Shown piece by piece: positions 46,241 to 55,301 of a DNA stretch of 64,000 bases (position 1 is the first letter of the stretch; the number at the start of each line of letters is the position of its first letter). The stretch covers positions 1 through 64,000 of the forward strand of contig DATJPR010000205.1 in assembly GCA_035506295.1 (NCBI GenBank), given 5' to 3'. The DNA is from DATJPR01 sp035506295. Its GTDB lineage: Bacteria > Bacteroidota > Ignavibacteria > UBA10030 > UBA6906. The translations under genes and the position numbers were made by a program. A model generated the notes under the pieces. That model saw only the letters and a list, made by a program, of their open reading frames with translations, was not told the DNA's origin and made no database searches.

Positions 46241-46265
46241 GGGTTAGTCTCCTTATACTGTTCCT

Positions 46266-47831
46266 CTATTGACCCGCAGGACCCGCGGGAACTTCAACGG
46301 AATAATGGAACACTTCCTGGTCCCGGATTGCCTGGACGGTGACCTCTTTCAGGACCGCGTTATCGAACAGGCCGGTGAACCGCGGGATGCGCATCCGGTA
46401 CTGGGCGAACCCGGTCAGCCCGATGTTGGCATCCTTGCCGGCGTTCACTTCCACCACCCAGATTGAATTAATGTCTTCCACGCCATGGCTCAGACGCGTG
46501 AGGACCCGGCTCCACCGCTCGCTCCCTGGGACCAGCGAATCATACAGCGCGAGCGACGTCTTGTATTTCCCCAACTGGCCCTGCAACGATTCGATGGAGT
46601 TCGCCAGCTGCAGGTTTTCGGCCTGCTGGCTCTCCTTTAGCGTGAGCGACTCCCGCATCTCGCGCAGGTCCCTCGACTTCGAAGAGACTTGCCATGTGAA
46701 GAACAACGTCGAAGCAAACAACAGCATCAACAGCAGATAGCCGTGCCACGCCAGTTTGAATACCCGTTGCCCTTCCCGTACGACATCCGGCAACAGGTTC
46801 ACGTGATAAAAGGCCTTGTTGTTCTGTTCGAGGGTCCGCCATGCGGCGCCGATCGGAACGGCGAAGGCCGAGATTTCGGCCTGCTGCTCCGGCGGGAGCG
46901 GCGAGCTGTCGACCAGCGGCATCAGGAGATAATCGATCTCCTGGCCCGGCAGCTGCTGCAGCAGGAAGTCCTTGAAATCGATCCTGTGGCTCTCCCCTGC
47001 GAGCACGATCCGGTTGATCCGCGGGATCCCCAGATTGTCCTGCTCCAGAAGCAGCCTGCTGTACACCGTGTTGTGCAGGTTCGGTGAGTCGTATCCTTCG
47101 CCGAGGATCGGGGCGAACTGGTAGAAGTTCGCGCCGCGCATGAAGATCAAGCGCGTGTATTCGACCCCGACATAGATGATGACGGTGACCTCGTTCGGGC
47201 TCAGCTCGTAGTTGCGACGGACAACGTTCATCAACGACACGTCGGCGCTGTCGATCCCTGCAATCAGCGGCATGCGGCCGCCGAGGAAGTTCTTGATGCC
47301 TTCGAGCGAGTTGATGAGGCTCAGGCCGTCTTCCCGGACAATCGTGAGCAGGCCGCCTTCGTCGGTCTCGATCGTGTCGACGGCGTCGATCGCGGGCTGG
47401 AAAGCGCGGATATTGCGCAGCTCCTCCAGGATCCTCTGCTTCAACTTGAGCCCTTTCAAGCCGAAGTTGCTTTCGACACCATGATAGTAGATGGCAGGCT
47501 CAGCCAGACTGTAGATCAGCGAGTACTTGCTCACCGGGTACGATGCCAGCAGACTCAACAGCACCGAGTCATTGTCATCGCTGTGCATCTCCGTGGTGGG
47601 ACCCTCGGTCACGGGCAGCGATTGGAGCGAAAACCCGTCCGATCCGTCCAGCCCGGCCGACGCCCCGAGGTCCACGCTTTTGTGCTCCGCCATCTTGGTG
47701 GCAAGCGTTGCCGTGCGAAGCTCTTCGACAACCACCCTTTTCCCCCGGAGGGAGAGATGGGCCAGCTTGATATCGAGACCATCGACAAATAGTCCGATGA
47801 CGCTGTTTTTACGACCTTTCATTTTCGCCAT
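46266..47831 (-). CDS. PilM-PilN fusion protein
   Basis: 521 residues. The N-terminal 340 residues resemble PilM (actin-like: VIGLFVDGLDIKLAHLSLRG at the start, VTVIIYVGVEYTRLIFMRGA for the second lobe). Around residue 350 begins a PilN-like part: FYHVNLLPDVVREGQRVF, matching the conserved NLLP motif that in normal systems lies at the PilN N terminus and binds PilM, then a TM helix (YLLLMLLFASTLFFTWQV), a coiled coil and a periplasmic domain. The usual PilM-PilN contact has thus become covalent. ATG 47831 has AAGGTG at good spacing; a GTG three codons earlier is less likely. Confidence 0.82.
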   Translation of the reverse strand: MAKMKGRKNSVIGLFVDGLDIKLAHLSLRGKRVVVEELRTATLATKMAEHKSVDLGASAGLDGSDGFSLQSLPVTEGPTTEMHSDDNDSVLLSLLASYPVSKYSLIYSLAEPAIYYHGVESNFGLKGLKLKQRILEELRNIRAFQPAIDAVDTIETDEGGLLTIVREDGLSLINSLEGIKNFLGGRMPLIAGIDSADVSLMNVVRRNYELSPNEVTVIIYVGVEYTRLIFMRGANFYQFAPILGEGYDSPNLHNTVYSRLLLEQDNLGIPRINRIVLAGESHRIDFKDFLLQQLPGQEIDYLLMPLVDSSPLPPEQQAEISAFAVPIGAAWRTLEQNNKAFYHVNLLPDVVREGQRVFKLAWHGYLLLMLLFASTLFFTWQVSSKSRDLREMRESLTLKESQQAENLQLANSIESLQGQLGKYKTSLALYDSLVPGSERWSRVLTRLSHGVEDINSIWVVEVNAGKDANIGLTGFAQYRMRIPRFTGLFDNAVLKEVTVQAIRDQEVFHYSVEVPAGPAGQ

Positions 47832-47876
47832 GCGTTTCACCTTGATCTATCGTGGAACCCTGTAGCACCCCGGGGG

Positions 47877-49112
47877 TCAGTCTGCGGCGTTCCCCGGCAT
47901 ATTCAGGATCTGCTGGAGGCGCCTCTTATTGTTTGCCGACACCATCGCGTTTTCCAGCGAGATCTTCTTCCCGAAGTAGAGCCGTTTCAGATCCTGCTCC
48001 AGCGTGATCATCCCGAGATCGGATGACTCCGCCATCATCTGGTAGATTTCGCCTGTGTTGTTGTTTTTGATCGCCGCCCGGACAGACGGTGTCATCACCA
48101 TGATTTCCTTCGCGAGGATCCGCTTGCCGTCGAGGCTCGGGACAAGTTTCTGAGACATGACGCAGCTGAGGGTGTCCGCCAGCCGCAGCCGAACGCGCTC
48201 CTGCTCGATCGGCGGCATTTCGCCGATGATCCTGTCCACTGTTTCCACGGCCGACCCCGTGTGCAGCGTTGAGAACACCTTGTGACCGCTATCGGTGATT
48301 TCGAGCGCGGTCATGATCGTATCCGGATCGCGCATTTCTCCGATGACGATGATATCGGGGTCCTGGCGCAGCGCCTGGACAGCGCCATCCTTGAACGAGA
48401 GGACATCGCGGCCCACCTCGCGGTGTCGGATGATGCAGCGATCCGGCTTGTGCACATATTCGACCGGCGAGGCGATGATGATGACATGGCCGTCGACCGT
48501 GTGGTTGTTCGCATCGATGATGCTGTCGAGCGTCGTACTCTTGCCGGAGCCGGTGATCCCCGTGATCAACGTCAGACCCTGCTCGGTGTAGGCCAGGCTG
48601 AGAACCTTGGTGACATTCGCGTGCAGATCGAGATTCTTATAGGGACGGATGACGTTGTTGATCGCGCGCATGTTGAGCGCGAGGTGGTCCAGATCGAAGG
48701 CTGCGTTGGCGCGGAAACGAAACATCGTATCGCCTTCAACGATGCTGTAGGAGAAATCGAGGTTGCGGTTCTCGTACAGGAAGAGGCGCTGGCGCTCGAT
48801 CAGGATCGCCTGGATCAGCACGTTGAATTCGTCGAGCGTGAACTGACCGAGGTCCCGCGTAGGCTTTTTGTCTCCGAAAACGCGATACCAGATCCAACCG
48901 GCACACCCGTACCCGCCGATATCGATGTCCGACGCATTCACATGTGCCATGTTCCGGAGGTAACTGTCCATCAACATCCGGAGCGTCGTTCGCTCGGCGG
49001 GGGAAAGCTTGGCCACGAGGTCTCCGATCAGCATCTGTCGCTCCATGCCGGGGATAGAATCGGGGACCGTCGATGCGATCTCTCTCAAAACCTTTATGGC
49101 GGTCTGAATCAT
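47877..49112 (-). CDS. PilT-like secretion ATPase with altered Asp box
   Basis: 411 residues. Walker A GITGSGKST (185-193), Walker B DIIVIGEMRD (253-262) and His box STLHT (281-285) are intact. The Asp box, usually IEDPIE, reads IASPVE (213-218), so two of its three acidic residues are gone and the last Glu remains. The N-terminal domain (about 1-135) is longer than in PilT. A PilT-like C-terminal segment follows (PSVRAAIKNNNTGEIYQMM). It may power retraction. It is first in a unit with PilMN, PilO/P, secretin and lipoprotein, preceded by a sigma-54-like element. Confidence 0.85.
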   Translation of the reverse strand: MIQTAIKVLREIASTVPDSIPGMERQMLIGDLVAKLSPAERTTLRMLMDSYLRNMAHVNASDIDIGGYGCAGWIWYRVFGDKKPTRDLGQFTLDEFNVLIQAILIERQRLFLYENRNLDFSYSIVEGDTMFRFRANAAFDLDHLALNMRAINNVIRPYKNLDLHANVTKVLSLAYTEQGLTLITGITGSGKSTTLDSIIDANNHTVDGHVIIIASPVEYVHKPDRCIIRHREVGRDVLSFKDGAVQALRQDPDIIVIGEMRDPDTIMTALEITDSGHKVFSTLHTGSAVETVDRIIGEMPPIEQERVRLRLADTLSCVMSQKLVPSLDGKRILAKEIMVMTPSVRAAIKNNNTGEIYQMMAESSDLGMITLEQDLKRLYFGKKISLENAMVSANNKRRLQQILNMPGNAAD

Positions 49113-49189
49113 CTCTCTTTCAAGTTTAGTCTGGGACCGGTTGCCGTCACGTCGTTCCGGCGGGGATATACTCCGGCGTAGTAATGCAG

Positions 49190-49205
49190 GACAAGAGCTG
49201 TGCCA
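49190..49205 (-). promoter_or_regulatory. Sigma-54-like promoter upstream of the PilT-like gene
   Basis: On the minus strand the site reads TGGCACAGCTCTTGTC, matching TGGCAC-N5-TTG with the correct -24/-12 spacing; the usual C after TTG is T. It differs at only three of sixteen positions from the site before the pilin genes (56292-56307). The implied start is about 70 nt before the ATG at 49112. Confidence 0.42.
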
Positions 49206-49366
49206 CCTGTCACATCGTGGAAAACTGCTCTATTCACAACGAATCAACGAGGTTGCACCGGAGGGGAGAGAGGGGGGTGATGACTATTCGCCAAAGTACC
49301 GAAGTTGTTCACTGCGAAAATGAAGCGGGATGGGGATTTATCTCTCTTTCGTGGGAGAAACAGAAT

Positions 49367-49402
49367 GCCCCGGGGACATCGATCGTGTGCCGTCCCCGGG
49401 GC
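49367..49402. terminator. Perfect 11-bp hairpin in a gene-free gap
   Basis: GCCCCGGGGAC (49367-49377) pairs without mismatch with GTCCCCGGGGC (49392-49402) around a 14-nt loop, about 40 nt after the stop of the DUF4900-like gene. A T tract is lacking on the minus strand. The whole gap 49113-49444 otherwise contains only the sigma-54-like site; no convincing gene was seen on either strand. Confidence 0.45.
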
Positions 49403-49444
49403 GGATTATCAGAGATCTCTGGCCCTGCTTCGGTGAGTCCAGAT

Positions 49445-50698
49445 CTACTCGTACCAGGCCAGAATCTCGTAGGTTTTCGTCGTCGGATAGAATGGGGGAG
49501 ACCGTGTCCGGAGACGTTCATCGTAGATAATCCGAACGGAGAGTCCGTGGGAAATCCCTGAGTCCGTCGTCGCCGCCAAATCCTGTACCGTCCAGCCGCC
49601 GAGTGTGGTGAGAATCCCGAGGGGGCGGGTTGTGAGGTTTTCAATCTTCACCGTGGAGGTGTCACTGAACAGCGAGGCCATGACCGTCACGTTGTTCCCG
49701 TTGGTGGTATGATGGTCCATGATCGTGATGTCACTGTTCGCCACGATGCCGAGCATGTCGGTAGACGCTGGATTCGTTCGCGGATCCGAATCGTACGTGA
49801 TATTGTTCTCGATGTCGATTTTGCCGCGACTGGGGCTCGTGGTGTCGACTGCCCCGACGGTGTATTGCCCCTTGACCACCCCCTGAATGTGGATGACGCC
49901 GGTGCTGTTTTTCAATACGATGGCGCCGTTCGGTGCAAAGGCGGAGGCAAGCATCGTGGTATCCGGCGCGGCGGCAGCCCCCTGATGATACTTGATGGAG
50001 TCTCCCGCAAATTTCAGGTAGACATCATTGTTCCCTGAAAAAGTCTTCCCTCCTGTCGCTGCTTTGCCGATCAATGTAGAAAAATCCTTGTTGATGGGAA
50101 CGCTGACCCCATCTTCCTCGCCAGCATTAAAAATAGGATGTCCCGACCACGATGTGCTGTCCACGCCCTTCCATGTTGTGACTTTTCCACCGAAATACGG
50201 CGTACCGTGCGTTGTGAGGGTGCCCTGGACATGCACGGGTCCACCAAGCGTGGAGTCGCCCGTTGCCCAATATACCGCCGCCGCCGAGGTTCCCGCGTAC
50301 AGAGCAAACTTCGAGAAACTGCTGGGACGAAGGATGACCCTGACAGTGGACGTGCTGTCCCGGTACGTGCTCGTGCAGCGCATCGTGAGCCGGCGTTCGC
50401 CGGTGAGCGGGTCAACGCTCGACGTTGAATCCACCGATGCGGTGAACGTGCCTCCGTCGAAGGAGATGGGCGAGGTGTAACCGTCCCACCACGGGTTCCC
50501 GTTCATCTTCGGCGGATTCAGAAAGATGAAGTTGGCCGCGATGTTCGCGCCCGATATGGCGATATTTCGGGCGATCGCTCCCTCGTAGTAGTCCATGGCG
50601 TTGTCATACGCCTGCACGCTCGTGTCGGAAAGGTCCTTTCCCGTCCGAAGAAAGAGGAGGATTGTTCCAATGACAAGAATGAGCGCAGATTTCCCCAT
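49445..50698 (-). CDS. Pilin-like/DUF4900-type membrane-anchored protein
   Basis: 417 residues. The N terminus MGKSALILVIGTILLFLRTG is a Met-Gly start followed directly by one hydrophobic helix. The rest is strand-rich, polar and Gly/Thr/Ser-rich, with a right-handed-helix-like character (APNGAIVLKNSTGVIHIQGV). It resembles the DUF4900 proteins found near pilus genes in Bacteroidota relatives, which take the place of PilX/GspK-like large minor pilins; this is a moderate-confidence match. It has no GFTLIE-type cleavage site. It is third of three consecutive pilin-like genes (12-nt gap). Confidence 0.7.
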   Translation of the reverse strand: MGKSALILVIGTILLFLRTGKDLSDTSVQAYDNAMDYYEGAIARNIAISGANIAANFIFLNPPKMNGNPWWDGYTSPISFDGGTFTASVDSTSSVDPLTGERRLTMRCTSTYRDSTSTVRVILRPSSFSKFALYAGTSAAAVYWATGDSTLGGPVHVQGTLTTHGTPYFGGKVTTWKGVDSTSWSGHPIFNAGEEDGVSVPINKDFSTLIGKAATGGKTFSGNNDVYLKFAGDSIKYHQGAAAAPDTTMLASAFAPNGAIVLKNSTGVIHIQGVVKGQYTVGAVDTTSPSRGKIDIENNITYDSDPRTNPASTDMLGIVANSDITIMDHHTTNGNNVTVMASLFSDTSTVKIENLTTRPLGILTTLGGWTVQDLAATTDSGISHGLSVRIIYDERLRTRSPPFYPTTKTYEILAWYE

Positions 50699-50709
50699 AA
50701 GATTCCCTC

Positions 50710-51351
50710 TTACCTGTTACTGTAATTTCGCGTCGACATCCGCATCTGCTGCCAGAATGCCGAGGAATATTGCGTGTTGAGCGGCGCCGTCTCCGAAATC
50801 GTTGAGGCGTACACGTTCTCGACACTCAGCGTGATCTGGATCGTTTGAATCCTTTGGAGGTTTGTTGCAGAAACCGGCGTCGGAATCTGATTCCCCGAGG
50901 CGTCGTAGTATTTGAGCTTGAATGAGGTTATTCCGAGGTTCGCACCCTTCGCCGGGACGACGTTCACTTTGCGGTAGAGAAATCTGTCTCTCGGATTCGG
51001 CGTCATCGAAAGCTCGCTCGCCGGACCGAGATAGTAGTAGATGCTGTCGATGTTTCCGTCCGGCCCGCCGTTGTCGGCAACGTCTGTCAGGAATTTGATC
51101 GAACTGGTGTCGGCGGCAAGGATCGCCTTCGTGGGGTCGGGCAGGTTGTTCGGCTCATTACAGAAGCCGATCTTTCGGAAATCATATTCGAGCAACCGCG
51201 TGACCTCCACAAGGTTCTCCTGGACGAGGAGATCCCCTTTCAGCGTCTGGATATTCTCGCTGTTGGCAACATTCCCCTGGAGCGTCATCAGGAAAAGCCA
51301 CCCGAACACCACGATGGATCCGATGATATCCATGATTGTTTGACTGCCCAT
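50710..51351 (-). CDS. Minor-pilin-like protein (PilW/GspJ position)
   Basis: 213 residues beginning MGSQTIMDIIGSIVVFGWLF: Met-Gly, a short polar stretch and one hydrophobic helix, then a pilin-like body with an alpha helix (ENIQTLKGDLLVQENLVEVT) and strand-rich domain (DSIYYYLGPASELSM, RFLYRKVNV). The phrase LLEYDFRKIGF and the strand pattern recall PilW/GspJ minor pilins. The prepilin motif and Glu5 are absent. It lies between two similar small pilin-like genes, 9 nt from the previous one. Confidence 0.72.
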   Translation of the reverse strand: MGSQTIMDIIGSIVVFGWLFLMTLQGNVANSENIQTLKGDLLVQENLVEVTRLLEYDFRKIGFCNEPNNLPDPTKAILAADTSSIKFLTDVADNGGPDGNIDSIYYYLGPASELSMTPNPRDRFLYRKVNVVPAKGANLGITSFKLKYYDASGNQIPTPVSATNLQRIQTIQITLSVENVYASTISETAPLNTQYSSAFWQQMRMSTRNYSNR

Positions 51352-51360
51352 GGCATCCCT

Positions 51361-51885
51361 CTATCGAAAGTACCAATAACTATACACAGTCTGGTACGAC
51401 ACGGTATCGTTCATGCTCGGACTCGTGACCCACACTGTGAGACGTTTATGATACGTCTTCACCGATGACGTATCGATCGTGCTCGTCCCGAGGTTCAGGT
51501 TTACGTACTGGACTTTCACCTTGATGAGAAAATTCGCCGTGGGAAGCGCGAGCGTGTCGCCCGAGACCGTCTTCTGGAATCCGTTGTAGTCGTCTATGTC
51601 GTTGAACTTTGCATCAGAACCCGGGGTAGTTCCTTCCGTCCCATCAGGGCCGAGGGTGGTGCTCAGGTCATTGGGTGTGTAGACGTCGCCGGTGATCGTA
51701 TGCTGATCGAAGGAAAGGGACGTCGCCTTCTCGACGATAGACGTCGCAAGCGATGAAGCGACGATTTCCCACTCCGCGCTCTCAATAGCCTGGCGCTGGT
51801 CCAGCGTGTTCCTGTTGTTCGTCAGGAACAGCGACCCCAGCAGCGCAAGGGCGAGAATGGTAAGCAGGGTCTGGCCGGTCCCCAT
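51361..51885 (-). CDS. Minor-pilin-like protein (PilV/GspI position)
   Basis: 174 residues beginning MGTGQTLLTILALALLGSLF: again Met-Gly, a few polar residues and a single hydrophobic helix, then a helical segment (QRQAIESAEWEIVASSLATS) and a strand-rich domain. The order after pilB and pilC and the length fit a GspI/PilV-like minor pilin, but no prepilin-peptidase site is present. Its ATG lies 15 nt after the pilB stop; the RBS GGAGGGAA is clear. Confidence 0.72.
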   Translation of the reverse strand: MGTGQTLLTILALALLGSLFLTNNRNTLDQRQAIESAEWEIVASSLATSIVEKATSLSFDQHTITGDVYTPNDLSTTLGPDGTEGTTPGSDAKFNDIDDYNGFQKTVSGDTLALPTANFLIKVKVQYVNLNLGTSTIDTSSVKTYHKRLTVWVTSPSMNDTVSYQTVYSYWYFR

Positions 51886-51900
51886 GAGATTCCCTCCTGA

Positions 51901-53691
51901 TCAGTCGTCGGTTGTCGCCGAAGCAATTTCTTCGAGCGTGGTAGTTCCTTCGAGCATGCGTTCGATCCCAGCCCGCCTGAGCGTCCACATGCCGTCCTTC
52001 ATCGCCTGCTGACGTACCGCCTCTTCATCGACTTCCTTCCCTGAACGGATGATCAGAGTGCGGATCTCCTTCGTGAAGTAAAGCGCCTCGTGGATTGCCG
52101 CCCTCCCCTTGTACCCGCCGTTGCATTTGTCGCACCCGGCCGCTCCGTAGAAGGTGTGTGAATCGAGGTCTTCCTTTGTCAGGCCGAACTTGAGGTACGA
52201 GTCCCGGTCGAGCTCTTCCGGCGGGATCGGCCGTTTACAGGCCTTGCACAGAGTTCTGATCAAGCGCTGTGCCACGATAATATTGATCGCATACGCAATC
52301 AGGAAGGGCTCGATCCCCATTTTGTACAAACGGGATACCGCACTTGGCGCATCATTGGTATGAAGTGTGGAGAATGTCAGGTGACCGGTATTTGCCAGCT
52401 TGATGGCAATCTCGGCCGTTATCTTGTCGCGCATTTCTCCCACCAGCACGATATCGGGGTCGTGTCGCAGGATGCCCCTGATCGCGTCGTCGAAACTCAT
52501 CTTCGGGCCGATCTTCAGCTGACGCGCGCCCCTGATGATGTACTCGACCGGATCCTCGACCGTCAGAACGTTGACCGACGGATCGATCACCTGATGCAGA
52601 GCGGCGACGAGGGTCGTGCTTTTGCCGCTTCCGGTCGGACCGGTCAGGATCACGATGCCCTGCGGCTTGGCGATCGCCTTGTCGAAGAACTCGCGCGCCG
52701 GTCCACCCAATCCCAACTTGTTCAGGTCGGTGATGACTTTCCGGTCGTCGAGAACGCGGATGACGATGCTTTCGAATTTGTGTCGGAACTCCACGCCGAC
52801 CATCGGCAGGATGGAGACGCGGAACCGGATCATGTGATCGTCGATCGAGCGCTGGATGAACCCGTCCTGTGCCGCCTCGCGTTCGAACCGGTCGACATTT
52901 TTCGACCGGTCTTTGACGACGGCGGCGACGGCCTCCGGCATCGTGCGTTCCTGCACATGCCAGAGACGGAGCGCTCCATCGATCCGGAACCAGAACTCGG
53001 TCCGGTTTCCTTCCTTCGCGGTGATGTGAATGTCGCTTGCGCCCTGCCGGACAGCCTCCACCAGCGCGCCTTCGACAAGGTTAATGAGCGCGCTCTTGGT
53101 GATTTCCGCTTCGAGCGCTTCCTCGTCGACGTTCCCTTCGTCGTCCTCCTTGACCTGGATACCGACATCGGACGATTCGAGCTGTTTGAGGAACTCGTTC
53201 TCCGGAGGAACAACCTGCTCGATGAGCGCCTGGACTTCCTTCATCCGACAGTAGGCGACCTCGTACTTCTTGGCGCCGAAGTTCCGGGCGATCAGCGGGA
53301 TCTGACGGTCCGTCGGGTCCGCCGCGACAATGATCAGCTTGTCCGGCTGCTTTTCGTCGAACCGCAGCGGCAGCATGCGCGTCTGCGTCAGCATGTCGCG
53401 GACGTTCTGCGGCAGGGCCTCGATATACCGGCGGATGAAGTCGATCCGTGTCTGATCGATCTTCTCGTCGGCGAGGTAGATCTCGCGGAACGCGTACAGG
53501 TCGGCCACTTCGCGGAACACCGCATCGTGGTCTGCGTTGAAATCATTGACAAGAATCTGCCCGAGATTCCGCCGGTTCTTTTTCTCCTCCGAATCCTTGA
53601 CGCGCAGGGATTTCTCGAGCGTCTCGTAGTCGATGATCCCCTTCTTCAGGAGAGCGAAACCGATTTTGTCTGTTATGTCCAGATTTGCCAT
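51901..53691 (-). CDS. pilB: PilB/GspE-type assembly ATPase
   Basis: 596 residues. An N-terminal MshEN/GspE-II domain (about 1-150) is followed by a linker and the ATPase core with Walker A GPTGSGKST (351-359), Asp box VEDPVE (378-383), Walker B DIVLVGEMRD (413-422), His box STLHT (441-445) and a four-Cys zinc site (C482, C485, C520, C523). All catalytic residues are present, so this is the working extension motor. It is followed by three pilin-like genes and preceded by pilC (47 nt). A degenerate paralogue is encoded at 56471-58285. Confidence 0.94.
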   Translation of the reverse strand: MANLDITDKIGFALLKKGIIDYETLEKSLRVKDSEEKKNRRNLGQILVNDFNADHDAVFREVADLYAFREIYLADEKIDQTRIDFIRRYIEALPQNVRDMLTQTRMLPLRFDEKQPDKLIIVAADPTDRQIPLIARNFGAKKYEVAYCRMKEVQALIEQVVPPENEFLKQLESSDVGIQVKEDDEGNVDEEALEAEITKSALINLVEGALVEAVRQGASDIHITAKEGNRTEFWFRIDGALRLWHVQERTMPEAVAAVVKDRSKNVDRFEREAAQDGFIQRSIDDHMIRFRVSILPMVGVEFRHKFESIVIRVLDDRKVITDLNKLGLGGPAREFFDKAIAKPQGIVILTGPTGSGKSTTLVAALHQVIDPSVNVLTVEDPVEYIIRGARQLKIGPKMSFDDAIRGILRHDPDIVLVGEMRDKITAEIAIKLANTGHLTFSTLHTNDAPSAVSRLYKMGIEPFLIAYAINIIVAQRLIRTLCKACKRPIPPEELDRDSYLKFGLTKEDLDSHTFYGAAGCDKCNGGYKGRAAIHEALYFTKEIRTLIIRSGKEVDEEAVRQQAMKDGMWTLRRAGIERMLEGTTTLEEIASATTDD

Positions 53692-53738
53692 GAGATCATG
53701 TGCTCATGTGGGGGAAGCCGAACCCGGAAGACGACGCC

Positions 53739-55124
53739 CTACGTGAGTCGCACGTCTTCGTGCACGCGCACGACCGGCGTCAGCGCCCCCATCCCGGGGT
53801 TCTTGGGCCGGATCGTCGCGGTCTCGGATGAGACGATGGTCAGGGCCGTCAACACGATCATAATCACCATCGAGATCATGAGTTGAATGAAATCGATGGC
53901 GTTCCGCATCTTGTACGTCGTCTCCTTCTCATAATATTCCGCAAGCTGCAGGGCGGTGTTCTTCACCGTACCGGTTTCGGCGCCCGAATGGAACCGGGAA
54001 ATCGCTGTCTTCGTGAAGACGCCCGTGGCTTCAAACGCCTCCGTGATGCCGGCGCCTTTCTCGATCATCAAGGGAATCGCGATGGACTTGATGCGGCTCT
54101 CCATGAACTTGTTCCCGCAGGCCTCGGAAGCCAGACGGATGACTTCGATGTTCTCTCCCGCGCCCGAGTACAGGGCGTAGAACACGCGGCAGAAAATCTC
54201 GATCGACTGTTTGTGCATCAAATTGCCGATGACGGGGACGTTCCACAAATACCGGTCGAGGATGAATCGCCCCTTCTCCGTGGTAAAGAACCGCACCAGA
54301 AGCACGGTGGGGATGAGGATCATGAAACAGATGATCACAATATGCGCCGTGAGAAAGTCGCTGATCGCCAGCGTCGCTTTGGTCATCGGCGGCAGATCGA
54401 TGCCGAACTTGCGGAACAATCCCGCTGTCGCGGGGAAGATGTATCCTACGTAATAGACCACGGCGCCGAACAGCACGAACAGGGTGACAATCGGCGTGAT
54501 CAACGCGGATTTCAAATTCTTTCTGAACTCTGTCTGGCGTTCCAGGAAACGCGCGGTGCTGTCGTAGATCTCCGCCATGTTACCGCTTTTGGAGGCCAGA
54601 CCGAGCATGTGCGCGGTGAAGCGGCCGAGCACGCTCTCGTGCTTGATGAAGGCCTTTTCACTGTCCTTCCCCTGCTTCAGCTCGGTATTGATGTCCTTGA
54701 TGGATTCCCGCAGCGTCCGGTTCTCGATGTCGTTGACCAGCAGCTGCATGATTTCGTTGAACGGCAGCTTCTGCCTGATCAGGTCGGCGCTGACGCGGAC
54801 GAACGTGACGATCTCCGCCGCCGGCGGCTTCATCTTGAAATCGATGAAGCGCTTCTGGACGGAAAGTACCCGGTATCCCATTTTCACCAGGGCCTCCTGC
54901 ACCTCGGCCTTGGTGAACGCTTTTTGTTCTCCCGTGAAGGGTTTCTCCGTTCCCCTCTGCACCCTGTAGAGGAACGTCGACCGTCGGAGGATCTGCACGA
55001 GCTTGAATTTCCTCTGCACGGCGAGCTGCTGCGCCTTCTTCCTGGCCTGTCGGCCGTTTTCCGCTTCGATCACGCCCTGGACGGGCTTCCCTGCAAGCGA
55101 AATACCTTCGATCCTGTATTCCAT
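53739..55124 (-). CDS. pilC: PilC/GspF-type inner-membrane platform protein with duplicated N-terminal module
   Basis: 461 residues. The two GspF domains (about 105-225 and 305-430) carry the three usual TM helices (about 200-220, 250-275, 430-450). The N-terminal 95 residues are longer than normal: the pattern E-A-x-N-x-x-x-A-R-x-x-x-x-x-L plus a following strand appears first as AENGRQARKKAQQLA and again as FTKAEVQEALVKMGYRVLSV, suggesting an internal duplication of the DNA/ATPase-proximal module. The start at 55124 has GGAAAGAG upstream. PilC connects PilB and PilT to the filament base. Confidence 0.92.
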   Translation of the reverse strand: MEYRIEGISLAGKPVQGVIEAENGRQARKKAQQLAVQRKFKLVQILRRSTFLYRVQRGTEKPFTGEQKAFTKAEVQEALVKMGYRVLSVQKRFIDFKMKPPAAEIVTFVRVSADLIRQKLPFNEIMQLLVNDIENRTLRESIKDINTELKQGKDSEKAFIKHESVLGRFTAHMLGLASKSGNMAEIYDSTARFLERQTEFRKNLKSALITPIVTLFVLFGAVVYYVGYIFPATAGLFRKFGIDLPPMTKATLAISDFLTAHIVIICFMILIPTVLLVRFFTTEKGRFILDRYLWNVPVIGNLMHKQSIEIFCRVFYALYSGAGENIEVIRLASEACGNKFMESRIKSIAIPLMIEKGAGITEAFEATGVFTKTAISRFHSGAETGTVKNTALQLAEYYEKETTYKMRNAIDFIQLMISMVIMIVLTALTIVSSETATIRPKNPGMGALTPVVRVHEDVRLT

Positions 55125-55301
55125 GAGCTCTTTCCGTCTGAGTGGTAAACACATTGATGAAACGCGCACAGGGCGGCACCCGACGATTACGCGGCCTTTC
55201 GCTTCGGCCGGATCCCCCACCCAGCCGAACGGTCGCCCATCGATCGCAGTGCCCCCCTGTTGTGCTGTACATCGTCCGGCCTGCTGCCAGGCCGCAAGTG
55301 C

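Noticed and set aside
49184..49561. Small plus-strand frame starting MQDKSCATCH with a CxxCH heme-like motif
   Set aside because: It has no signal peptide or RBS, overlaps the DUF4900-like gene on the other strand and crosses the sigma-54-like site; the CxxCH is probably chance.
52360..55148. Long plus-strand open frames (508 and 421 codons)
   Set aside because: They are antisense to pilB and pilC, which are certain. Composition is shadow-like, without RBS or family motifs.
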